Shown here one piece after another: positions 35,049 through 45,033 of a DNA stretch of 64,000 nucleotides. The first letter of the stretch is position 1, and each line of letters starts with the position of its first letter. The notes beneath the pieces are model-generated. The model saw nothing but the letters and a program-made list of their open reading frames with translations, had not been told where the DNA came from and searched no databases. A program made the position numbers and the translations under genes. The stretch is taken from positions 1 through 64,000 of the forward strand of contig JAFASN010000084.1 of NCBI GenBank assembly GCA_019244415.1. Direction: 5' to 3'. The DNA is from Verrucomicrobiota bacterium. GTDB taxonomy: Bacteria > Verrucomicrobiota > Verrucomicrobiia > Chthoniobacterales > UBA10450.

Positions 35049-36311
35049 ATGGAACTCGCGCGCAAGCTCGCCATTCTCGCTGACGCTGCCAAGTACGACG
35101 CTTCCTGTGCCAGCAGCGGCACGGTCAAACGCGATTCGCGGCATGGCAAAGGCATCGGCTCAAGTACGGGCATGGGCATTTGTCATTCTTACACTCCGGA
35201 TGGCCGCTGCGTTTCGCTGCTGAAAATTCTGCTCACGAACTACTGCATTTTCGATTGCCTGTACTGCATCAATCGCGCGTCGAGCAATGTGCAGCGCGCG
35301 CGTTTTACCGCGAAGGAAGTGGTGCAGCTCACCCTCGATTTTTACCGGCGCAATTACATCGAAGGCTTGTTTCTCAGTTCCGGCATTATTCGCTCACCCG
35401 ATTACACCATGGAACAAGTGGTGGCGGTCGCGCGCACGCTGCGCCTCGAGCACGAATTCCGAGGTTACATTCACCTCAAGACAATTCCGGAAGCGGCGCC
35501 GGAGCTGATCACGGAAGCGGGACGTTATGCTGATCGAATTTCCATCAACATCGAACTGCCGTCAGCCGCCGATGTGGCGAAGCTCGCGCCGCAAAAAAAT
35601 TTCGAGAAGACGCAGATCGCGATGAACGAAATTCGCAATCGCATCGAGGAAGCAAAGGCAGCGCGGAGCGAAAACAGAAAAGTACCGCTGTTTGCGCCCG
35701 CTGGTCAGAGTACACAAATGATCGTGGGCGCGACCGCGGCGAGCGACGCGACGATTTTGCGGCAGGCGTCGTCACTTTACACGAAGCAGAGATTACGGCG
35801 CGTGTACTACTCCGCGTTTAGTCCTATTCCGGACTCATCCAGCAAGCTGCCGCTCGTCGCGCCGCCGCTGGTGCGCGAGCACCGCCTGTACCAAGCCGAC
35901 TGGCTGATGCGCTTCTACGGATTCAACGTGGAGGAGATCACGACATCGGCAGCGCCAAACCTTGACCTAAACATTGACCCGAAGCTCGCGTGGGCGCTCC
36001 GCAACCGCGACATCTTTCCCGTCGATTTGAACCGCTCGCCACGCGAATTGCTGTTGCGCGTTCCGGGCCTCGGGACCCGATCGGTCGAACGCATTCTGCA
36101 AGTACGCCGCTGGCACCGATTGCGGCTCGACGATCTGCCGCGCTTGCATCTGCCGCTGAACAAAGTGCTGCCGTTTGTAACCACCGCTGATTACAACGCA
36201 AAGGCGCTCACGATCGACGGGGACGAAGTCCTTGCGCAATTCCGAGCTGCCGATGCGCAGATGGAACTCTTCGCTGAAGGCGCGGCGTCTGCGATACACG
36301 GGCAGTTCTAA
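35049..36311 (+). CDS. Putative DNA modification/repair radical SAM protein (rSAM_link_UDG type)
   Basis: CIFDCLYC Cx3Cx2C cluster motif; C-terminal HhH-like LLLRVPGLGTRSVERILQVRRW; next to UDG fusion. Confidence 0.88.
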   Translation: MELARKLAILADAAKYDASCASSGTVKRDSRHGKGIGSSTGMGICHSYTPDGRCVSLLKILLTNYCIFDCLYCINRASSNVQRARFTAKEVVQLTLDFYRRNYIEGLFLSSGIIRSPDYTMEQVVAVARTLRLEHEFRGYIHLKTIPEAAPELITEAGRYADRISINIELPSAADVAKLAPQKNFEKTQIAMNEIRNRIEEAKAARSENRKVPLFAPAGQSTQMIVGATAASDATILRQASSLYTKQRLRRVYYSAFSPIPDSSSKLPLVAPPLVREHRLYQADWLMRFYGFNVEEITTSAAPNLDLNIDPKLAWALRNRDIFPVDLNRSPRELLLRVPGLGTRSVERILQVRRWHRLRLDDLPRLHLPLNKVLPFVTTADYNAKALTIDGDEVLAQFRAADAQMELFAEGAASAIHGQF

Positions 36312-36341
36312 CAGGGCGAGAGGGTAGCGCACGCGTGCATC

Positions 36342-37772
36342 ATGATTGAGATCACGTTTGTTCCCACCTTCGCCCACTGGCAGCGCGCGGCGCGAGAGGC
36401 GCTGCAACAGGAGCTCGCGCCGGAGGAGATCGCGTGGCAGGAACTGAGCTCCCATACGCCGTCGCTGCCGATCTTCGAGGAAAGCACCGACGCAAGCACC
36501 GGCGCAAGTACCAGCACGAAACAGTTTTTAGTGCCGAAGAAATTTGTCGAGCTCGCGAAACAAATCGCGTTGCACTCGGACGAGCAGCGCTGGGCTTTGC
36601 TTTATCGTATTCTGTGGCGGCTCACGCACGGCGAGCCAAAGCTGCTCGAGATTTTCGTCGATGCGAATGTCGCGCTCGCCCACGAGATGGCCAAATCAGT
36701 GCGTCACGACATTCACAAAATGCGCGCCTTCGTTCGCTTCCGTGAGATCAAGAACGAAGACGGCAGCTGGTTCGTCGCCTGGTTTGAGCCGCAACATCAC
36801 ATTGTTGAGCAGAACGCGCAGTTCTTCGTGGACCGTTTTGCTTCGATGCGCTGGTCGATCCTGACCCCGGAGCGTTGCGCGCACTGGAATGGAAGCGAGC
36901 TGAGTTTTACGTCCGGGCTGGACAAATCGCATGCGCCCAAAGACGACGCGATTGAAGGTCTCTGGCTCACTTATTATAAAAATATTTTCAATCCTGCGCG
37001 TGTGAAGGTGCACGCGATGCAGGCCGAGATGCCGAAGAAGTACTGGAAAAACCTGCCGGAAACAGCCGTCATTCCGGCGCTCTTGAATGAAGCGCCGGCG
37101 CGGGTGGAAACGATGATGAAATCGAGCGGAGACAAAATCGCGCAAGACAACGGCGACGTCTGGATGCGTGCGCCTGTGCCCGAGACCGCCAGTTTGAGCA
37201 AAGTGGCCGCGGCCTCTAAATCATGCACCGCCTGCCCGCTGTACAAACACGCAACGCAGACGGTGTTCGGCGAAGGCCCCAAGCACGCGACCGTAATGAT
37301 GATCGGTGAGCAGCCGGGCGATTACGAAGATGTCGCCGGGAAACCGTTCGTCGGGCCCGCGGGAAAAATGCTCGACCGCGCGCTTGAAGAGGCCGAGTTC
37401 GATCGCGCCGAGGTTTACGTCACCAACGCGGTGAAACATTTCAAATGGGAGCCGCGCGGAAAACGGCGCATTCACCAGAAACCAAGTGCGCGCGACATAG
37501 CGGCCTGCCGTCCCTGGCTGGAAGCGGAGCTGCGGTTGGTTCAGCCGAAGGTGGTTGTTTGCCTTGGATCGACTGCGGCACAGACAGTTTTCGGTCCGGC
37601 ATTTCGGGTGACGAAACAGCGAGGACAATTGCTCGAATCGCCGCTGGCCAAACGCGTCGTCGCCACGGTCCATCCTTCATCGCTGCTGCGGCAGCCGGAC
37701 GAAGAATCGCGCGAGCGTGAGTACAAGTTATTTGTGAACGATCTGCGCGTGGCGCTAAAGGCGGCGCGTTGA
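36342..37772 (+). CDS. DUF4130 (TIGR03915-type) domain fused to UdgX-family uracil-DNA glycosylase
   Basis: C-terminal GEQPGDYEDVAGKPFVGPAGKMLDRAL and KRRIHQKPSARD; N-terminal FVRFREIKNEDGSWFVAWFEPQHHIVE. Confidence 0.88.
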   Translation: MIEITFVPTFAHWQRAAREALQQELAPEEIAWQELSSHTPSLPIFEESTDASTGASTSTKQFLVPKKFVELAKQIALHSDEQRWALLYRILWRLTHGEPKLLEIFVDANVALAHEMAKSVRHDIHKMRAFVRFREIKNEDGSWFVAWFEPQHHIVEQNAQFFVDRFASMRWSILTPERCAHWNGSELSFTSGLDKSHAPKDDAIEGLWLTYYKNIFNPARVKVHAMQAEMPKKYWKNLPETAVIPALLNEAPARVETMMKSSGDKIAQDNGDVWMRAPVPETASLSKVAAASKSCTACPLYKHATQTVFGEGPKHATVMMIGEQPGDYEDVAGKPFVGPAGKMLDRALEEAEFDRAEVYVTNAVKHFKWEPRGKRRIHQKPSARDIAACRPWLEAELRLVQPKVVVCLGSTAAQTVFGPAFRVTKQRGQLLESPLAKRVVATVHPSSLLRQPDEESREREYKLFVNDLRVALKAAR

Positions 37773-37839
37773 CGGTTGCGCAATCGTCCCAAGTGCGGGG
37801 CAAGCGGGACGCATGCGCCACAAACGAATCACCGGCAGG

Positions 37840-39663
37840 ATGAAGATCGAAGATTACGCTTTTCTCAGCGATACCCAGACCGGCGCGGTCGTTTCGCGCG
37901 ACGGATCAATTGACTGGCTTTGCTTTCCGCGATTCGACTCAGGCGCGTGTTTCGCGGCCTTGCTGGGCACGGCGAAGAATGGCCGCTGGCTCATCACGCC
38001 GAGCGCCCAAGTCACTCGCGCGACGCGCCGCTATCGCGGCGATACTTTGATCCTAGAGACAACGCTTGAAACGGCGGATGGCGCGGTGCGATTGATCGAT
38101 TTCATGCCGCCGCGCGGCACGAACCCCGACATCGTGCGCCTCATCGAGGGCGTGCGCGGAAAAGTGCCGATGCGAATGGAACTGATCATCCGTTTTGATT
38201 ACGGTGACATGGTGCCGTGGGTACGAAAACGCGGCGACGGGCTCGAGGCGATTGCTGGACCGGACGCGCTGATCCTGCGTACCGCGGTGGAAACGCACGG
38301 CGAAAATCTTACCACCGTGGCTGAATTCGATGTCGCCGAAGGCCAGCGTGTACCGTTTGTACTCACGTGGTTCGCGTCGCACCAAAAAGCGCCGCGGCGA
38401 GTTGATCCAGAGCAGGCGCTACGCGACACGGAGAAGTATTGGAACGATTGGACCGGCCGCTGCGAACATCGCGGCGAGTGGCGCGAGGCGGTGGTGCGTT
38501 CGCTCGTAACCCTGAAAGGGCTGACGTTTGCGCCAACCGGCGGCATTGTTGCCGCTGCGACAACATCGTTGCCGGAGGAGATCGGCGGCGTGCGCAACTG
38601 GGATTACCGGTACTGCTGGCTGCGCGACGCCACCTTCACGCTATTCGCATTCATCCGATCCGGCTACCTCGATGAAGCGCGCTCGTGGCGCGAATGGTTG
38701 TTGCGCGCGATCGCCGGCAGTCCGTCGCAAATGCAAATCATGTACGCCGTTCGCGGTGAACGCCGCCTGCCTGAGTACGAGCTGTCCTGGCTTGCAGGCT
38801 ATGAAAACTCCAGGCCGGTGCGTGTGGGCAACGCTGCCTCGAACCAGTTCCAGCTCGACGTTTATGGGGAGGTGATGAGCTCGCTCTACCACGCGCATCG
38901 CGCCGGCATCACGACCGACATGCCGGCCTGGGCGTTGCAAAAAGCGCTGATGAACTTCCTTGAATCACACTGGGACAAGCCGGACGAAGGAATCTGGGAA
39001 GTACGCGGCGGGCGCAAGGATTTCACGCATTCAAAAGTCATGGCCTGGCTCGCCTTTCATCGGGCGGTGCAAATGGTCGAGGAAGAAGGATTGAACGCGA
39101 ATGATCATCTCGCGCGCTGGAAACAGATTCGCGACGAAATTCACCGGCAGGTTTGCGAACGTGGTTACAACCCGAAAGTGAAAGCTTTCACGCAGTACTA
39201 CGGCTCGAATGCGCTCGACGCGAGCATTCTCATGCTGCCGATCGTCGGTTTCCTCCCGCCCAATGATCCGCGTGTACTTTCCACCATCGCGGCCATCGAG
39301 CGCGACCTGATGGTCGATGGTTTTGTGCTTCGTTACCGGCCGCAGAAAGAAAACGTGGATGGTTTGCCCGGGACTGAAGGCGTTTTCCTGCCATGTTCAT
39401 TCTGGCTTGCGACTTGCCTCAAACTGGTCGGTCGCGAAAAAGACGCGCGCGATTTGTTCGAGCGGCTCCTCGGCTTGCGCAACGATCTCGGCTTGCTTTC
39501 GGAAGAGTACGATCCACACGCGAAACGTCAGCTCGGCAATTTCCCGCAGGCGTTTTCTCATCTCGCGCTGGTGACCACAGGGTACGTGCTCGAACACGGA
39601 CTCGATGCGATTCGTGGGAAAAAGAACACAATACAACCTGAGAGCCACGCGCGGAAGACATGA
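37840..39663 (+). CDS. Glycoside hydrolase family 15 (glucoamylase/trehalase-like)
   Basis: MKIEDYAFLSDTQTGAVVSRDGSIDWLCFPRFDSGACFAALLG; RNWDYRYCWLRDATFTL. Confidence 0.93.
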   Translation: MKIEDYAFLSDTQTGAVVSRDGSIDWLCFPRFDSGACFAALLGTAKNGRWLITPSAQVTRATRRYRGDTLILETTLETADGAVRLIDFMPPRGTNPDIVRLIEGVRGKVPMRMELIIRFDYGDMVPWVRKRGDGLEAIAGPDALILRTAVETHGENLTTVAEFDVAEGQRVPFVLTWFASHQKAPRRVDPEQALRDTEKYWNDWTGRCEHRGEWREAVVRSLVTLKGLTFAPTGGIVAAATTSLPEEIGGVRNWDYRYCWLRDATFTLFAFIRSGYLDEARSWREWLLRAIAGSPSQMQIMYAVRGERRLPEYELSWLAGYENSRPVRVGNAASNQFQLDVYGEVMSSLYHAHRAGITTDMPAWALQKALMNFLESHWDKPDEGIWEVRGGRKDFTHSKVMAWLAFHRAVQMVEEEGLNANDHLARWKQIRDEIHRQVCERGYNPKVKAFTQYYGSNALDASILMLPIVGFLPPNDPRVLSTIAAIERDLMVDGFVLRYRPQKENVDGLPGTEGVFLPCSFWLATCLKLVGREKDARDLFERLLGLRNDLGLLSEEYDPHAKRQLGNFPQAFSHLALVTTGYVLEHGLDAIRGKKNTIQPESHARKT

Positions 39664-39748
39664 TGCGAGCGCAACTCAACTCCGTGGAATTGGCCGCTCA
39701 CGGCCTAACGGCGCTTGCCCACCGGCACCGCGCGACTTCTCAGGCGCT

Positions 39749-40084
39749 TTGAAGAGCGAGGGTGGCATTCACAATCCGGCGGTGATCGACCTTTTTGCGG
39801 TCGATTCCAAGACGGGTGAGGTGTTGCTGGTGATGAATGAAACGCGGGCGTGGGACGGCGGGGACGAACAGTTGTTTCAGCTCCAGGAAAAATTTAACGC
39901 TTACACCTCGTTCATTTTGGATGGCGAAATGGCCACGAGCCATCCCGAGCTGGCGGGACGACCGGTGCGCATCGAGTTGCGCTCGGCCGAAATGCCGAGC
40001 GCACGAGCCGTTGCGCTGCTCGCGACCATTCACGATCAGCTCGAGCTTCAGGAGATAAAGCTGGAAGTAATCGTCAGGCGATGA
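39749..40084 (+). CDS. Small conserved hypothetical protein (DUF6572-like)
   Basis: NPAVIDLFAVDSKTGEVLLVMNETRAWDG...; the upstream ORF extension overlaps GH15; start uncertain. Confidence 0.6.
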   Translation: MKSEGGIHNPAVIDLFAVDSKTGEVLLVMNETRAWDGGDEQLFQLQEKFNAYTSFILDGEMATSHPELAGRPVRIELRSAEMPSARAVALLATIHDQLELQEIKLEVIVRR

Positions 40085-41064
40085 GTGGAGAAAACATGCA
40101 GGAATTACCGCCGGTGCGGCCTATCGCGCTCGACGAGATTCGCGCGGCCGCGAAACGCATCGCGGGCACAATCGTGCGCACGCCGCTGGTGCGCCTCGAT
40201 CTCGGCCCAAACGCGCCCGACATCCGGCTAAAGCTGGAAAATCTGCAACCAATCAACGCCTACAAACTGCGCGGTGCGGCAAACGCCGTGGCGATGTTGC
40301 CGGAAGAATTACGCCGCCGTGGCGTTTGGACGATCAGCGCCGGGAATGCAGGCCAGGGCGTCGCTTATGCCGCGCGTCAAGCAGGCGTGCCGTGCGCGGT
40401 CGTTGTCATCGAAACCGCCCCGGATTCGAAAGTACAACGCATGCGGGCACTCGGTGCGAAGTTGATCCCGGTACCGTTTGATGTGGCCTGGCAAGCGATG
40501 GAAAACCGCACCTACGACGCAGTAGAAGGCACGTTCATTCATCCGTTTGATGACCACGATTTCATCGCCGGCAACGCCACGATGGCGCTCGAGATTTTAG
40601 AAGACGCGCCTGACGTGCAAGCTGTCATTGCCGCGATCGGCGGCGGCGGGTTAATCGCCGGCCTGGGCAGCGCAATCAAGTCACTGAAGCCGGACGTAAA
40701 AGTGTGGGGAGCTGAGCCCGAGACAGCATCGCCCGGCGCGCTCTCGTTCGCCGCGCGCTCGCCTCAGGTGTTCTCGGATTGGCAGTACTCGTTCGTCGAT
40801 GGCGCCGGCGGAAAAAGTATCTTCCCGCGCATGTGGGAGCGCATGAAGGATGTTGTCGGTGGCTCGATTGTCGTTAGCCTGGAACAAACGCGGCGTGCCA
40901 TGCGACTGATGGCGGAAAAGACGCGCGTGATTGCAGAAGGTGCCGGTGCATTGGCGCTCGCGGCGGCGCTAACTGGGCGCGCTGGAGATGGCCCACTGGT
41001 CGCCGTAGTCTCAGGCGGAAACATTGATCTGGCGAAGTTCTGCGAATTGATCGCCGAAGATTGA
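40081..41064 (+). CDS. PLP-dependent threonine/serine dehydratase family protein
   Basis: LKLENLQPINAYKLRGAANAV PLP-lysine region; AAIGGGGLIAGLGSAIK. Confidence 0.9.
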   Translation: MSGENMQELPPVRPIALDEIRAAAKRIAGTIVRTPLVRLDLGPNAPDIRLKLENLQPINAYKLRGAANAVAMLPEELRRRGVWTISAGNAGQGVAYAARQAGVPCAVVVIETAPDSKVQRMRALGAKLIPVPFDVAWQAMENRTYDAVEGTFIHPFDDHDFIAGNATMALEILEDAPDVQAVIAAIGGGGLIAGLGSAIKSLKPDVKVWGAEPETASPGALSFAARSPQVFSDWQYSFVDGAGGKSIFPRMWERMKDVVGGSIVVSLEQTRRAMRLMAEKTRVIAEGAGALALAAALTGRAGDGPLVAVVSGGNIDLAKFCELIAED

Positions 41065-42012
41065 TCAGCGGTTGGGGCGCGGTTCGGGCCTTGAGACTTT
41101 GGCATCCGGTTGTGGCTTGTAAGCGCGCCCTCGCGTGACCGCCGCCGTCTTTCGTTTTCTACTCGGTCGAAGAACACAGAAATAATCCGCGCCGAGGTTA
41201 CGAATATGGTAGTCGTTCAGGAAAGCCCGTGCTTCCTCCTTGGCCTTCTCATCGAGATGCAGGTGCTCGACCAGGATGGCAGCGGGTTGATACCTCGCGA
41301 GGTCGAGCTGACGCAGAATCAGCCAGTCATAACCTTCCGCATCAATGTGAAGAAAATCGATTCGTTCTACATTGTTGCGCTCGAGTAGCTCGCGCAAAGT
41401 GATTGCTGGGATATCCACCGTCTCGACGTACGGAAGTACCTGTTCATCGAGATGTTTTTTGATGTGTCCTTCCTTAAACGAGCCAAGTTGATCATACCAG
41501 AACGGTAAATTAGGTATATGCCGCTTGGCCGCTTCCGAGATGTAGTAGAACGGCATGTTCCCGGCACTATCCGCGACAGCTACATTTTCGAAGCGAAAGC
41601 GCGGATCAGCGCCGTAGTTATCGCACAGCCTCTTAAATAGGAATGGAACTGGCTCGACGAAAAGGGCCCGCCAATTCTTGTTCTTAACTATCAAATCGTG
41701 CAACGGATCGACTGTCTTGCCGTCGTTCGAGCCGATCTGGACTATCGATAACGGCTGTGCCGGATCGAGCACGCGACGGATTCGCCGCACCGGATCGCGC
41801 AGGTAAACCCACGCGCGGATCAGGATTGGACCGAAAAACGGGTTGTGTTTGAGCCATCGTTTCGTCCGCCGCAGCCGAAGGATTCGGGCAATAGTACGGC
41901 GGCTGAGTTGAGGGGGGAATAAGAACATAGGCGGACTGGTGAAAGAACGGCCAATTTCGGCTTGCCGGACGCGAAATGCGCCTGGGTGTGCCGGAGTGGC
42001 CTGCTTAAACAC
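41065..42012 (-). CDS. FkbM family methyltransferase
   Basis: VQIGSNDGKTVDPLHDLI...VDIPAITLRELLERNNVERIDFLHIDAEGYDWLIL. Confidence 0.88.
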   Translation of the reverse strand: MFKQATPAHPGAFRVRQAEIGRSFTSPPMFLFPPQLSRRTIARILRLRRTKRWLKHNPFFGPILIRAWVYLRDPVRRIRRVLDPAQPLSIVQIGSNDGKTVDPLHDLIVKNKNWRALFVEPVPFLFKRLCDNYGADPRFRFENVAVADSAGNMPFYYISEAAKRHIPNLPFWYDQLGSFKEGHIKKHLDEQVLPYVETVDIPAITLRELLERNNVERIDFLHIDAEGYDWLILRQLDLARYQPAAILVEHLHLDEKAKEEARAFLNDYHIRNLGADYFCVLRPSRKRKTAAVTRGRAYKPQPDAKVSRPEPRPNR

Positions 42013-42107
42013 GCAGCGAGAACCGCGCCAGTCGCGCGATATTCCTCGCCCGCGGGTTTGACCGTTGCGGCTGATTGCGTCGGTGCCCGGCTGCGCTACT
42101 TTGAATT

Positions 42108-43109
42108 ATGAGTACCGCCGTCACCGAACCGCCACAAACCACGACACAGCTGAATCAGCTCGAGCAGCTCAAGCAGTTCACTAAAGTAGTAGCGGACACG
42201 GGCGACTTTGAATCGATCAGGGTTTTCAAGCCGCAGGATGCCACCACGAATCCGAGCTTGATCTTAGCCGCAGCACAGAAGCCGCAGTACGCTCATCTAC
42301 TGGACGAGGTTCTGCGGGACCGGAAGAACTCCGGGCTAAGTGGAAACGAGCAGATTCAGGACATCATCGATCATCTTCTGGTGCAGTTCGGCTGCGAAAT
42401 TCTCACCATTGTGCCGGGGCGAGTTTCGACTGAAACGGACGCGCGGCTGTCGTTTGACGTAGAAGGTTCTATAGCGAAGGCTCGCCGCTTGATCGCGCTC
42501 TACAAGGAGAGAGGCATAGGTCCCGAACGAGTGTTGATCAAGATTGCTTCTACATGGGAAGGAATCGAGGCGGCCGAGCAATTACAACAGGAAGGTATTC
42601 GCTGTAACATGACGCTGCTGTTTTCACTTCCGCAGGCAGTTCGCTGTGCCGAGGCTAAAGTACAGCTGATTTCGCCTTTTGTCGGCCGTATCTATGATTG
42701 GTATAAGAAAGCGAATAATCGCGACTATACCGGTGCAGAAGACCCGGGCGTGCAATCAGTGGACGAAATCTACTCGTACTATAAGAAGTTTGAGTACAGG
42801 ACGGAAGTGATGGGTGCTAGCTTCCGTAACACCGGCCAGATACTCGAGCTGACTGGCTGTGACCTTTTGACGATTAGCCCTGAATTGATGCAGGAGCTAA
42901 CTGAATCGACCGAGCCGGTCACGCGCAAGCTTAGCCCGGAAAAAGCGAAGACCGCTCAACTAGAACGGATGCGCCTGGACGAAAAAAGCTTCCGATACTT
43001 ACTAAACGACAACGCGATGGCGACCGAGAAAACGGCCGAGGGAATTAGGAAATTTGCGGCCGATATTGTTAAGCTGGAGAAGTTGGTTGCGCAGAAGCTG
43101 CAAAGGTGA
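42108..43109 (+). CDS. tal: Transaldolase
   Basis: [60 protein letters not shown]. Confidence 0.96.
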   Translation: MSTAVTEPPQTTTQLNQLEQLKQFTKVVADTGDFESIRVFKPQDATTNPSLILAAAQKPQYAHLLDEVLRDRKNSGLSGNEQIQDIIDHLLVQFGCEILTIVPGRVSTETDARLSFDVEGSIAKARRLIALYKERGIGPERVLIKIASTWEGIEAAEQLQQEGIRCNMTLLFSLPQAVRCAEAKVQLISPFVGRIYDWYKKANNRDYTGAEDPGVQSVDEIYSYYKKFEYRTEVMGASFRNTGQILELTGCDLLTISPELMQELTESTEPVTRKLSPEKAKTAQLERMRLDEKSFRYLLNDNAMATEKTAEGIRKFAADIVKLEKLVAQKLQR

Positions 43110-43185
43110 ATCGCGATTATCAGCAGAGCGAGTGGAAATAGTTTGCTCGAACTCCGGTTCCGGCGATTTTAACGAGGTCGTTGCC

Positions 43186-44973
43186 ATGAGAAGAGTGCTC
43201 CAAGCAAGTCGCGCGAAATCGACCAGGCCGATTGTCTTCCGAAAACATCTGTGCCGTTCTGTCTTTTCCTTCATCGTAGCAAGTGCGACCCTGATAGTAC
43301 CGCTCGAAGCGGCTTCCCATAAAGGCTCAGAGGTGGAAGCGAACGAAGCGAAGGCAGATGCTTCCGTAACACCCACGCCGACGGCCACGCCGACGTCTGC
43401 CGATAAATCCGCCCCTGCGCCGGACTTCAAACCCGAATCCAGCAATAGTTCAGGGAGCGTGACTGTGGAGGGTAATCGCATCGATTACCAGGCCGTCGCA
43501 GGGACTCTCGTCGTCCACCCAAAAGGCTGGGATGACGCGGCAGCGGCTGAAGAGAAGAAAACCAAGGAAAGCGAGCAGAGCAAAGAGGAGTCGCAGGGCG
43601 AGGGCGAGGCGAAGAACCCGACGGCGGAAGCGTCGATGTTCTACGTAGCGTACACGAAGCAGCATACCGAGCCAGAAAAACGGCCGATCACGTTTCTTTT
43701 CAACGGCGGCCCGGGCTCTTCAACCGTCTGGCTGCACATGGGTGCGTTCGGACCGCGGCGCGTGATCACGGCGGATAATTCGCATACGCCAGCCGCGCCG
43801 TATCAGGTGGTGAACAACGATTTCAGTTTGCTGGACGCGAGCGATCTTGTCTTCGTCGACGCTCCTGGCACCGGCTTTAGCCGGATCGCCGGCAAGAACA
43901 AGGAAAAGGAGTTCTACGGCGTGGACCAGGACGCGCACGCGTTCGCGGAATTCATCGTTGCGTATCTCACTAAGTACGGGCGCTGGAACTCACCGAAATA
44001 TCTCTTCGGTGAAAGCTACGGCACGCCGCGCTCTGCGGTGCTGTCGAACCTGCTGGAACAGGAGTACGACCTTGATTTGAATGGCGTCATGCTGCTCTCG
44101 CAAATTCTAAACTTCGATCTGAGCGCGGATCGGCCAGAAAGCAATCCCGCAATCGAGCTGCCGTATGTCGTGGCTCTGCCCACCTACGCCGCCAGCGCCT
44201 GGTATCATCACAAGTTGCCCGGCCCGAATGCTCCGGCCGACTTGGAAGCTTTCCTCAAGGAAGTCGAGGATTTCGCGACAACACAGTACGCGCACGCGCT
44301 GGCCGAAGGAGCAACCCTGCCGCAGGCCGAACGTCAGGGCATTGCTGAAAAGCTGCATCAGTACACCGGCCTGCCCGTCAGCTACATCCTGAAGGCAAAT
44401 TTGCGCATCGACGGCGGTGAGTTCGAGAAGAATCTCCAGGACGATGCGGACATGACTACCGGAAGACTCGATACGCGCTTTTCCGGTCCGACGATGGATC
44501 CGCTAAGTAAAGAAGCCGAGTACGATCCGCAGGCCGCCGCCATAAGTTCGGCTTATGTCTCGGCATTCAACGACTACGTCAGGAAGGCTTTGAACTTTGG
44601 TCAGGATAAGATGTATCGGCCGCAAACCTCCTTGTGGAGGAAATGGGATTTCAAACACGAGCCGCCAGGAGCGCGCCAGCCGCTGCAACAGGCGACCAAT
44701 ACCATGCCGGATTTAGCCCGCGCGATGAAGTACAATCCTGATCTGAGGATCTTTCTGGCGGGCGGTTATTTCGATTTGGCGACGCCGTTCTACGAGGGTT
44801 GGGTGGAAATGCACCATCTGCCGATTCCAGCATCGCTTCAGGACCATATTCAATATCACTATTATCAGTCGGGCCACATGGTTTACGCCCACCAGGAGTC
44901 GCTCAAGGCCCTTCACGACGACGCAGCTGCGTTCATCCAAGCGACCGATCACCTCGGCAAGCCGGGAAGTTAG
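43186..44973 (+). CDS. S10 family serine carboxypeptidase-like protein
   Basis: FLFNGGPGSSTVWLHMGAFGPR; GESYGTPRSAVLS nucleophile region; SGHMVYAHQ His region. Confidence 0.9.
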   Translation: MRRVLQASRAKSTRPIVFRKHLCRSVFSFIVASATLIVPLEAASHKGSEVEANEAKADASVTPTPTATPTSADKSAPAPDFKPESSNSSGSVTVEGNRIDYQAVAGTLVVHPKGWDDAAAAEEKKTKESEQSKEESQGEGEAKNPTAEASMFYVAYTKQHTEPEKRPITFLFNGGPGSSTVWLHMGAFGPRRVITADNSHTPAAPYQVVNNDFSLLDASDLVFVDAPGTGFSRIAGKNKEKEFYGVDQDAHAFAEFIVAYLTKYGRWNSPKYLFGESYGTPRSAVLSNLLEQEYDLDLNGVMLLSQILNFDLSADRPESNPAIELPYVVALPTYAASAWYHHKLPGPNAPADLEAFLKEVEDFATTQYAHALAEGATLPQAERQGIAEKLHQYTGLPVSYILKANLRIDGGEFEKNLQDDADMTTGRLDTRFSGPTMDPLSKEAEYDPQAAAISSAYVSAFNDYVRKALNFGQDKMYRPQTSLWRKWDFKHEPPGARQPLQQATNTMPDLARAMKYNPDLRIFLAGGYFDLATPFYEGWVEMHHLPIPASLQDHIQYHYYQSGHMVYAHQESLKALHDDAAAFIQATDHLGKPGS

Positions 44974-45033
44974 AGTGTAGGCAATTCACTTTCGTCAGCT
45001 TCTGTTTGCCCGTGAGCTGGACTAAGCTCAGGA

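Noticed and set aside
39605-39748. N-terminal part of the 39605-40084 ORF overlapping GH15
   Set aside because: Overlap with the GH15 C-terminus; the recognisable protein begins near 39749.
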